From Nannocystis sp. (GTDB lineage Bacteria; Myxococcota_A; Polyangia; Nannocystales; Nannocystaceae): 64,000 bases of DNA. Each line of letters begins with the position of its first letter. Positions within the stretch are counted from its first letter, which is position 1. Shown here in pieces: positions 8,701 to 14,976 of this stretch. Position numbers and translations under genes: made by a program. The stretch is from contig JADJRG010000022.1 of NCBI GenBank assembly GCA_016712315.1, positions 682,001-746,000 on the forward strand. The letters run 5' to 3'. The notes under the pieces were generated by a model. That model saw nothing but the letters and a program-made list of their open reading frames with translations, was not told where the DNA came from and ran no database searches.

Positions 8701-11483
8701 TGCTCCCCGGCGATCCCGTCACCGTCACCGTCACCAGCCCCTGGCCCCTCGCCGCCGGCCATCTGTTGCTCGAACGCGCCGGGATCCGCGAGCGCCACCC
8801 CCTCCTCCTCGAAGACGGCCGCGCCGCCCTCCAACTGGCCACCGACGACACCTGGGTCCCTGGTGTCACCATCGAAGCCGTCGCCCTCAAGAAGGACAGC
8901 AGGCGCCCCAGCCTCGTCCGCGCGGAAGCCCACCTCAAAGTCAGCGCCGAGCGCCGCCACCTCGAGGTCGCCGTCAAACTCGCCCACGAGGCCGGCCCAG
9001 GCCAAGAGATCCCCGTCCACGTCGAAGTCCGCGACCACAGCGGCGCCCCCCTCGCCGCCCGCCTCGCCCTCTGGGCCGTCGACGAGGCCGTCCTCTCCCT
9101 CACCGACTACAAGATCCCCGACCTCGTCGACGCCTTCACCGTCCGCCGAGGCCCCGCCGTCCTCCGCTACGACGACTTTTCCAGCCTGCGCGCGGCGTTT
9201 AGCGCCCTCGGCAGCGACCCGTGGTTCGATCGCACCTACTTCTTGTCCCTCGGCGGCACCGGCTCGGGCTACGGCGCCGGCGGCCGAGGCGCCAGCGGCG
9301 GCGCTGGCGGCCCTCCGCCGCCCGCCCGCGCCCGCTTCGAGACCACCCCCTTCTTCCTCGGCGACCTCCCCGTCGGCCCTGACGGCCGCGCCACCCGCAC
9401 CATCCGCCTGCCCGACGACCTCACCACCTTCCGCGTCACCGCCATCGCCTCCGCCCCCCTCGAAGGCCGCGACAGCCCCGGCCGCTTCGGCGTGGGCGAC
9501 GCCCAGATCCGCGTCACCAAGCCCCTCGTCCTGCGCGCCGCGCTCCCCCGCGTGCTCCGCCCTGGCGACACCGCCGAGCTCGCCGCGATCGTCCAGAGCC
9601 GCGAGCAGGCCGGCGGCGCCCTCACCATCGAAGCCACCCTGCACGCCCCTGGTCGCCCACCGCTACGCCTCACCAGCCCCGCCCTGATCCGCCACGATCT
9701 CCCTGCGGGCGCTCAATTTCGCGCTCCTTTCACCGTCCACGCCGAAGCCCCCGGCGACGCCGAGATCGAGCTCCGGGCCGTCCTCGCTGGCGGCGCCCAC
9801 AGCGACGCTGTCCGCCTCCCTTTGCGCGTCATCGTCGAGCGCACCCTCAGCGAGCGCGTCGCCACCTACGGCGCCCTCGGCGACGACCAACCGATCGCCA
9901 TCCCCCTGAGGATCCCCAAGCACACCCTGCCCGGCTACGGAGGCGTCCAGATCTCCGCCACCACCACCCTGCTCGGCGGCCTCGAAGACGCCGTCCACGA
10001 CCTCCTCCACTACCCCCACGGCTGCCTCGAACAGACCGCCTCTCGCCTGCTCCCGCTGGTCGCCCTCCACGATCTCGCCCAGATCTACCCCCTCCCGCAG
10101 CCCGAGCGCGCGCCCATGATCCGCGCCGGCGTCGACCGCCTCCTCGCGATGCAGCTCCCCGGCGGCGGCTTCGCCTACTGGCCCGGCGACGATCAGCCCC
10201 ACCATTACGCCTCCGCCTACGCCGCCTGGGTCCTTCACCTGGCCCAAAAGTCAGGTATCGAGGTCCCCGCCGCCGCCCTGGAGCGCGCCTTCACCTACCT
10301 CGAAGGCCAGCTCGCCAGCCAGCCCGAGGGCCCCCACGATCCCGGCGCCGAGCATGAGATCCGCCGCGTCATCGCCCTCCACACCCTCAGCGAGGCTGGC
10401 CGGCGCCACCCCGGCGCCCTCGCCCCTCTCTACCTCATCCGCGCCCGCCTGCCCGTCTTCGCCCGCGCCTTCCTGCTGCTCGCCCTGCACAGCCACGACC
10501 CCGCCGATCCGCGCGTCCAAGGGCTCACCGACGAATTACTCGGCCAGATCGTCGAGACCCCCGCCGCCGCCCACGTACACGAGCCCTACCCCTACGATCT
10601 CGGCGCCTACTTCCACTCCGACGGCCGCAGCGACGCCATCCTCCTCCTCGCCCTGCTCCGCCTCCGCCCGGATCACCCGCGCGTCCAAGGGCTCGCCCGC
10701 GGCCTGCTCGAGCGCCGCGTCGGCGGCGCGTGGCGCAACACCCAAGAGAACGCCTACGCCCTGCTCGCCGTCGCCGCCTACGCCCGCCACCACGAGGCCA
10801 CCACCCCCGATCTCAGCGTCCACGCCTGGGTCGGCGCCGCCCCCCTGCTCGACGCCCAATTCCGCGGCACGGGCGCCCTCCCGCGCAGGGGCGCCCTCCC
10901 CCTCGCCCTCCTGCGCGCCGCCGCCTCCCCGCCGGGGGGCGCCGCCGACACCGCCCCGATCATCCTCCACCGCGAAGGAGACGGCCTCCTCTATTACCGA
11001 ATCGGCGCCGAGTGGTCCCCCCTCGCCGCCGACCTGCCCGCGCGCGCCCAGGGCCTCGCCGTCGCCCGCACCCTCCGCCGCCGCAGCGGTCCTAGCACCA
11101 ACGACATGACCTTTGAGCCAGGCGAACCGCTCGCCCTCGACCTCGAGATCCACGCCGACACCCGCGCCCGCGACGTCGCCCTCGAGATCCCCCTGCCCGG
11201 CGGTCTAGAGGCGATCCAGCGGGAGCTCGGCCGCGGCCAGCGCGCCCTCGGCCTCGGCGGCGGCCGCGGCGCCTGGGTCACCTATGAAGAGCAACACAGC
11301 GATCGGATCCTCCTCTACGCCGACGATCTCGCCCCCGGCCCGCACCGCCACACCCTCTACCTCCGCGCCACCACCCCCGGCGTCTACCAGCTCCCGCCCG
11401 CCCACATCGAGGCCATGTACACCCCCGAGCTCTACGGCCGCAGCGCCGCCGCCCGCCTGCAGATCACCAGCCCCACCCCCTGA
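5733..11483 (+). CDS. Alpha-2-macroglobulin family lipoprotein
   Basis: The 1916-residue protein starts at ATG 5733, overlapping the SET gene stop by four bases. A signal ends at LAATC, so Cys21 is a probable lipidation site (somewhat degenerate lipobox). Macroglobulin-type beta domains fill the N-terminal two thirds, with MG-like strands from about residue 60 and the A2M core following FFLGDLPVGPDGRATRTIRLP. A Gly-rich bait-like insert (GGTGSGYGAGGRGASGGAGG) precedes that core. The thioester motif is intact: G1430-C1431-L-E-Q1434, followed by the alpha-helical thioester domain (PGGGFAYWPGDDQPHHYASA). Bacterial A2Ms trap or inhibit host or competitor proteases in the periplasm, often with a PBP1C partner. 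No penicillin-binding protein gene is adjacent here. Length matches the large bacterial class. Confidence 0.93.
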   Translation: MTTAPHRRALALVFGLLAATCTPRGAPSDRLERAPPANPRLADIFEPAALDRGPPPPSLPGVPLTILDSGPRGRSGGGEIYVRFNRPVAPLDLDVDASVPLRLDPPVPGKTRWKAPDRLVFTPDAPLALAQTYTVSFHDAASDLAPVTWQFETERPQVAEGAVIDDDNDDPERGISRAAPVLLTFSQPVDLAALRPHVHASARQLTDDDDEAKPSGPPRPLAFDLRPLTPALIKRHDLTHLGLDPDLTFLVTPRDRWPADAQITLEVRPGLRGRGGPLPSDTPWALDLRTHRRQAITKATCGGPDLCPLDTVTVHLRNQIRGRDIRTITVSPRPRHSQIRLDDAWQDDDYGQQIALHGAFLPGRTYTVTVPAGLRDRHGQALQEPLSHRFTIDHQPTLEILPDRGTFQPGDPKIAGVRTRHLSALELRAALLDEADYAERLRRGPGDPLHAQWPARPLEERHQALPLAPRGATEYAEREFDLTALFGRRHGVALLEVRATERTGRANPAHDLPLQRVILQLSDLGPLALTSLPRSLIQLVRTGTQEPVPGALILLYDGATTPRLLGRTDPQGILQLPALDAWPGADPMQGGERAVLVARDPTSEDRAFLVLNKLSDPAPTAPLRRGEHLRAQILSERDAYRPGEALKLVGWTAIDTPYEPSGLRPLPGRPTVELSLIDAHGDKIAARSVRATADGKFSASLTIPAGARLGRLTARAELWGAVTERRVKLEDFRTPEFQVDAHLRRSELIAGERAQAHINATYYFGAPVPVHDVDARTTCRVARFRPPGLDPRWTVGAPQKASPSVVGPRTHVPGAPSGALDLEIGLPLRQHESPQRCEISLLLRDASLQAIGADLSLLVHPAAYYLALALPRRPVAGQPLAIPLRALAPDGARVAARDIQVQIKRRPPHSKREFTLTTTCTLNPGLSGDDPTCALPAAEEGTYQIEARGADGPRQALTTATFTVQPKPQGLHAAGRPRPALTVELTPTELLPGDPVTVTVTSPWPLAAGHLLLERAGIRERHPLLLEDGRAALQLATDDTWVPGVTIEAVALKKDSRRPSLVRAEAHLKVSAERRHLEVAVKLAHEAGPGQEIPVHVEVRDHSGAPLAARLALWAVDEAVLSLTDYKIPDLVDAFTVRRGPAVLRYDDFSSLRAAFSALGSDPWFDRTYFLSLGGTGSGYGAGGRGASGGAGGPPPPARARFETTPFFLGDLPVGPDGRATRTIRLPDDLTTFRVTAIASAPLEGRDSPGRFGVGDAQIRVTKPLVLRAALPRVLRPGDTAELAAIVQSREQAGGALTIEATLHAPGRPPLRLTSPALIRHDLPAGAQFRAPFTVHAEAPGDAEIELRAVLAGGAHSDAVRLPLRVIVERTLSERVATYGALGDDQPIAIPLRIPKHTLPGYGGVQISATTTLLGGLEDAVHDLLHYPHGCLEQTASRLLPLVALHDLAQIYPLPQPERAPMIRAGVDRLLAMQLPGGGFAYWPGDDQPHHYASAYAAWVLHLAQKSGIEVPAAALERAFTYLEGQLASQPEGPHDPGAEHEIRRVIALHTLSEAGRRHPGALAPLYLIRARLPVFARAFLLLALHSHDPADPRVQGLTDELLGQIVETPAAAHVHEPYPYDLGAYFHSDGRSDAILLLALLRLRPDHPRVQGLARGLLERRVGGAWRNTQENAYALLAVAAYARHHEATTPDLSVHAWVGAAPLLDAQFRGTGALPRRGALPLALLRAAASPPGGAADTAPIILHREGDGLLYYRIGAEWSPLAADLPARAQGLAVARTLRRRSGPSTNDMTFEPGEPLALDLEIHADTRARDVALEIPLPGGLEAIQRELGRGQRALGLGGGRGAWVTYEEQHSDRILLYADDLAPGPHRHTLYLRATTPGVYQLPPAHIEAMYTPELYGRSAAARLQITSPTP

Positions 11484-11516
11484 TCACCGCGCTCCAAGCG
11501 AGCGCCCTCAACCGAC

Positions 11517-11715
11517 CTATCGACGCACAAAGTCGCGCAGCTCGCGAAACGACGGACAACACGCGGCGCACGAACCACGCCTCCACCTCCTCGACCGGGA
11601 TACAGATCAACCGCGCCACGCCCGGCGGCGCCGCGATGGCGTCGAGTCTGCGTCGCAGCGCCGCTTCATCGTTCAGTTCGCCGTTCGTCGGGCATCGATC
11701 GAGATCGTGGAGCAC
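11517..11715 (-). pseudogene. Fragment of a DUF4276/Toprim-like protein
   Basis: The frame reads LIVLHDLDRCPTNGEL and then IPVEEVEAWFVRR, which resembles the internal (D)xDRC...PVEEVEAWF core of DUF4276-type Toprim proteins. The usual N terminus is missing. The readable frame emerges directly from the end of the upstream ATPase gene (11718), as if a deletion had joined the two. After EAWF the original frame seems to be lost: a different frame gives CCPSFRELRDFVRR with a stop at 11517-11519, which looks more like the natural C terminus (CPSF motif). Missing N terminus plus a probable frameshift indicate a non-functional remnant. The family assignment is from memory of motifs and moderately confident. 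Confidence 0.5.
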
Positions 11716-11717
11716 GA

Positions 11718-12371
11718 TCAGCGCCGAACCCCAGAGAAGACGAAGTCGCTGATCCCCAGGTCGTCGTCGAGATAGAGCCCGACGCGCTCGAGCTCGTCCG
11801 GGGTGAGGGGGCGCGCGACCGTGACCCCGCCGCTGCGCGAGACGAGCCGCACCTCGTCAGGGCGCGCCCAATTGAGCAGCGCGGGGGCGTGCATCGAGAT
11901 CACGAGCTGCTGCTGATGGGCGAACGCGTCGAGCTCCGCGAGCAGGCGCGTCAAGAGGCCCGGGTGGATCGCCGTCTCGGGCTCCTCGACCAGCAGCACC
12001 GTCGTGCGCGGGTTCACGAGGTTCGTGACCACCTCGAGGATCCGAAGCGTACCGTCGGACAGATAACCAGCGTTCAGGCCGTCGACGAGCAGCTCAGCCT
12101 CGTGCGTCGGCAGCATCGCGGCGCCATCTGCTGGCTGGGGCAGCTCCTCCGAGCGTACGGAGAGCGCATCGAAGACCCCGAGGCGCCGCCCGATCTCCAC
12201 CACAGACTCGAACAGCTCTGGTTGCGCCTCCTGCCAGCGGACGAGCTGGATGAGGGTGGTTCCGAGTCGCTCCAGGTGTCGCACCCGCCAGGGCTCGATT
12301 CGCCGGACGAAGCGGTGGACATAGATCGGCTCGCGGAAGGAGCTGGTCGGTCCGCGTCTTTGCCGCTTCAC
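11718..12371 (-). pseudogene. Truncated AAA_21/OLD-like ATPase (no Walker A)
   Basis: 217 residues correspond to the C-terminal half of an ABC-class AAA ATPase: LSDGTLRILEVV (signature-like LSDG), VLLVEEPETAIHPG (Walker B plus D-loop) and QLVISMHAPALLNW (H-loop region with the switch histidine). The N-terminal half with the P-loop is absent, and upstream sequence in all three minus frames shows no Walker A. The protein could start at ATG 12371, but without a P-loop it should not hydrolyse ATP. It is followed immediately by a DUF4276-like fragment. AAA_21/Toprim-like pairs are common in anti-phage loci, so this is read as the decayed remainder of a defence cassette. Codon use is less C-biased than in the flanks, consistent with transfer. 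Confidence 0.6.
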
Positions 12372-12508
12372 TGGTCAAGTCCGTCGTGTGTAGCACGCGG
12401 TATTGGGCGCCCGTCAAGAACAGGGCCACCCGGGGAGGTCCTCGCGCGGCCATCGCCGCGCTGCGGCCGCTAGACAGGCGCTCCGCTCCGCGTGTAGAAC
12501 CGCGCGCG

Positions 12509-12928
12509 ATGCTCCCCGCCGCCGCTCACGGGACCTGGACTGGACCCAACCGACTCTGGATGATCCCCGGCACGCCGACGGCGCGCTCGGAGGGCCGCCT
12601 CGACGTCCACGCGGATCGAGTCGTCATCCGCTGGTCGCATGAGGGGGTCGAGCACGTCGGCGAGCTGCGCCTCAGCGGGCCGCCCACCGCCTGCCGCTGC
12701 GACTTCCGCGACAGCTTTCATGCCCCGAGCGGGCTCGTCCTCCACGGCGAGGCGCGGCGCCACGAGCTCGCGCTCTTCACCACTTATCCTGCTGGGCCAG
12801 GCCAACCCGACTGGGGCTGGCGGATCACCCTCGACTGGAGCGACCCGGAGCACGTGACCTTGCGGATGTTCAACGTCCTGCCGGACGGGTTCGAGGCCTT
12901 GGCGGTCGATCTGCGCGGCGGCCGCTGA
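12509..12928 (+). CDS. Small beta-rich protein, DUF1579-like
   Basis: ATG 12509 gives a 139-residue protein without a signal peptide. It opens with GTWTGPNRLWMIPG, then alternates short beta-type segments (RLDVHADRVVIRWSHEGVEHVGELRL, read in two halves) and ends with TLRMFNVLPDGFEALAVDLRG. The GTWxGxNRLW opening and the small all-beta layout resemble DUF1579-like lipocalin-fold proteins of unknown role; this is a resemblance only. It is monocistronic and flanked by the decayed ATPase locus on the left and a 200-bp spacer with hairpins on the right. Confidence 0.7.
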   Translation: MLPAAAHGTWTGPNRLWMIPGTPTARSEGRLDVHADRVVIRWSHEGVEHVGELRLSGPPTACRCDFRDSFHAPSGLVLHGEARRHELALFTTYPAGPGQPDWGWRITLDWSDPEHVTLRMFNVLPDGFEALAVDLRGGR

Positions 12929-13069
12929 TATGCACATACATGCCGCGCCCACCGGTCGCGGTCGTAGCAATCCACAATCGTCGATCTCAAGCGTGACGCT
13001 CCCCGCAATCCGGCCCGCGACGCCCTGAGGGCCGCACCGTCCGCATCCGCGCGCGATCACGCGCCCGGA

Positions 13070-13092
13070 GCCGACCCCACCGCGGGGTCGGC
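13070..13092. terminator. Perfect 9-bp GC hairpin in spacer
   Basis: GCCGACCCC at 13070-13078 pairs exactly with GGGGTCGGC at 13084-13092 around a five-base loop. A second, 6-bp hairpin (GGCGCG-CTCT-CGCGCC) follows at about 13099-13114 and is trailed by TGTTAAGATT. Together they lie between the DUF1579-like gene and the propeller lipoprotein and may end transcription or form the leader of the latter. The rest of spacer 12929-13131 shows nothing else recognisable. Confidence 0.35.
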
Positions 13093-13131
13093 CAGTTGCC
13101 GGCGCGCTCTCGCGCCTGTTAAGATTCGCCG

Positions 13132-14820
13132 ATGCGCCACCTCCCCCTCCTCGCTGTACTCACCCTCCCGCTCGCCTGCGGCGACGACAGCGCCGCCGGC
13201 ACCCTCAGCGCCACCGACAGCGACAGCGACAGCGGCGCCACGACGACAACCCCCACCACCTCGACCACCACCGCTGCGAGCGAGAGCGAGGCTGGCAGCG
13301 CCACCGCCGGCGCCTGCACCCCTGGCCAGAGCAGCGCCTGTCTCTGCCCCAGCGGCGATCCTGGCCTCCAGATCTGCGACGGCGACGGCGCCGGCTACGG
13401 CCCCTGCGAGTGCTCAGGTGTCTGCGGCGACGGCGTCCAGGGCGACGGCGAGGCCTGCGACGACGGCCCGAGCAACGCCGACGACGCCGCCTGCACCAGC
13501 GCCTGTCAGCTCGCCACCTGCGGCGACGGCCTCGTCCACGCCGGCGTCGAGGCCTGCGACGACGGCGTCAACGACGGCGGCTACGGCGGCTGTGTGCCCG
13601 GCTGCGCCGCCCTCGGCCCGCGCTGCGGCGACAGCGTCACCAACGGCCGCGAGGCCTGCGACGACGGCGACGCGATCGACGGCAACGGCTGCAACGTCGA
13701 CTGCCTCCTCTCTGGCGCTGAGATCTGGACCGAGCGATACACCGGCCGCGACGCGGGCGACGCGATCGCCCACGGCGTCGCCGTCGATCTCGACGGCAAC
13801 GTCATCGTCGTCGGCGAGGAGTTCGTCGTCGGCCAGTCCGCCAACATCTGGATCGCCAAATACACCGCCGCGGGCGCCCTCTTGTGGAGTCAGAGCGTCG
13901 TCGGCGCCGGCGCTGGCATCGACATCGCCCGCGGCGTCGCCGTCGCCCCGGACGGCGCCATCGTCGTCGTCGGCCAGCTCGCCGTCCAGGGCCAGGGCAC
14001 CGACCTCTGGCTGCGCAAGCTCGACGGCGCCGGCAAAGAGCTGTGGACCCGCGCCTACAACGGCAAGAGCAACCTCGGCGACAGCGGCAACGCCGTCGCC
14101 ATCGACACCTACGGCGAGATCTACGTCGCCGGCGACGAATACCAGCTCATCGGCCTGAGCAACGCCCTCGTCCGTAAATACAGCCCCGCCGGCGATCTCC
14201 TCTGGTCCGACACCTACGATCACGAGCTCGGCAACGACTACGCCCGCGCGATCGCCCTCACCCCCACCGGCGATCCGGTCGTCGTCGGCTCCGTCTACGA
14301 GCCCCTCGGCCTCGCCGAGCTGTGGGTCCGCAAATACGCCAGCGACGGTGTCCTCTTGTGGACCCGCGCCGAGGACTTCGCCGCCGGCAACGACATCGGC
14401 CGCGGCGTCGCCGTCGATCCCACCGGCGACATCCTCCTCACCGGCGAGATCTACGCCCCGATCGGCCTCGCCAACATCCTCGTCCGCCGCCTCAGCGGCG
14501 ACGGCGACCTCATTTGGGAGGATGTCTACGATTCCAAGGGCTCCGATAACGACATCGGCCGCGCGATCGCGATCTCCCCCGATGGCACGATCGTCGTCGC
14601 CGGACAGGAGTACACCGCGAACGACTTCGCGGGGATCTGGGTCCGCAAATACACACCTGAGGGCGCCACGTGGTGGACCCACAGCTACGACGGCCCCGGC
14701 GCGGGCGACGACATCGCGCGGGCCGCGGCGATCGCCCCAAACGGCTCGATCTACGCGGCCGGCCAAGAATACATGGTCGGTCAATTCGCCACCCTTTGGC
14801 TGCGCAAGCTCACCCCCTGA
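13132..14820 (+). CDS. DUF4215 lipoprotein with seven-repeat beta-propeller
   Basis: 562 residues. Residues 1-15 are a signal and Cys16 is in the lipobox LPLAC-GDD. A Ser/Asp/Thr linker follows to about residue 60. Residues about 62-98 read ACTPGQSSACLC and continue with a small Cys-rich module. Three DUF4215-type repeats (CGDG...CDDG) occupy about 99-190. From about residue 196 to the end there are seven tandem units of about 52 residues. Each opens LLW or IW and closes (L/I)W(V/I/L)RKY or a variant, with an inner GVAV(D/A)PxGxIVVVG strand pair. Seven such units fit a seven-bladed propeller of the SBBP/PQQ-like type. Likely surface exposed and probably a binding or scaffold protein; the ligand is unknown. 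Confidence 0.88.
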   Translation: MRHLPLLAVLTLPLACGDDSAAGTLSATDSDSDSGATTTTPTTSTTTAASESEAGSATAGACTPGQSSACLCPSGDPGLQICDGDGAGYGPCECSGVCGDGVQGDGEACDDGPSNADDAACTSACQLATCGDGLVHAGVEACDDGVNDGGYGGCVPGCAALGPRCGDSVTNGREACDDGDAIDGNGCNVDCLLSGAEIWTERYTGRDAGDAIAHGVAVDLDGNVIVVGEEFVVGQSANIWIAKYTAAGALLWSQSVVGAGAGIDIARGVAVAPDGAIVVVGQLAVQGQGTDLWLRKLDGAGKELWTRAYNGKSNLGDSGNAVAIDTYGEIYVAGDEYQLIGLSNALVRKYSPAGDLLWSDTYDHELGNDYARAIALTPTGDPVVVGSVYEPLGLAELWVRKYASDGVLLWTRAEDFAAGNDIGRGVAVDPTGDILLTGEIYAPIGLANILVRRLSGDGDLIWEDVYDSKGSDNDIGRAIAISPDGTIVVAGQEYTANDFAGIWVRKYTPEGATWWTHSYDGPGAGDDIARAAAIAPNGSIYAAGQEYMVGQFATLWLRKLTP

Positions 14821-14941
14821 TCGGCCGCGAATGCGTGTCACGCGGCGCGGCGGGCCTGTGGGGGCGCGGCGATGCGCTTTGCGCCAGAACATCGGCCACG
14901 CATGCAGGCGTCACGGTCCAGCGCGGCGAGCGCCATCGCGC

Positions 14942-14960
14942 ACAATAAATAATTCATAGC
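14942..14960 (+). promoter_or_regulatory. AT-rich island upstream of the helicase gene
   Basis: The stretch ACAATAAATAATTCATAGC is strikingly AT-rich in an otherwise GC-rich spacer and lies 17-35 bases before ATG 14977. It could supply a -10 element for the helicase/SWIM operon. No convincing -35 hexamer was found at the right spacing. Confidence 0.25.
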
Positions 14961-14976
14961 CACGGCGGGCGACTTC

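Noticed and set aside
7617..9644. 675-codon open frame on the minus strand inside the macroglobulin gene
   Set aside because: It is a by-product of the C-ending codon bias of the sense gene; its product is Gly/Ala/Glu low complexity with no domain, and the plus-strand frame carries clear A2M motifs.
11718..12371. Intact anti-phage ATPase/Toprim system
   Set aside because: No Walker A half in any frame upstream and a truncated, frameshifted partner, so it is treated as a remnant.
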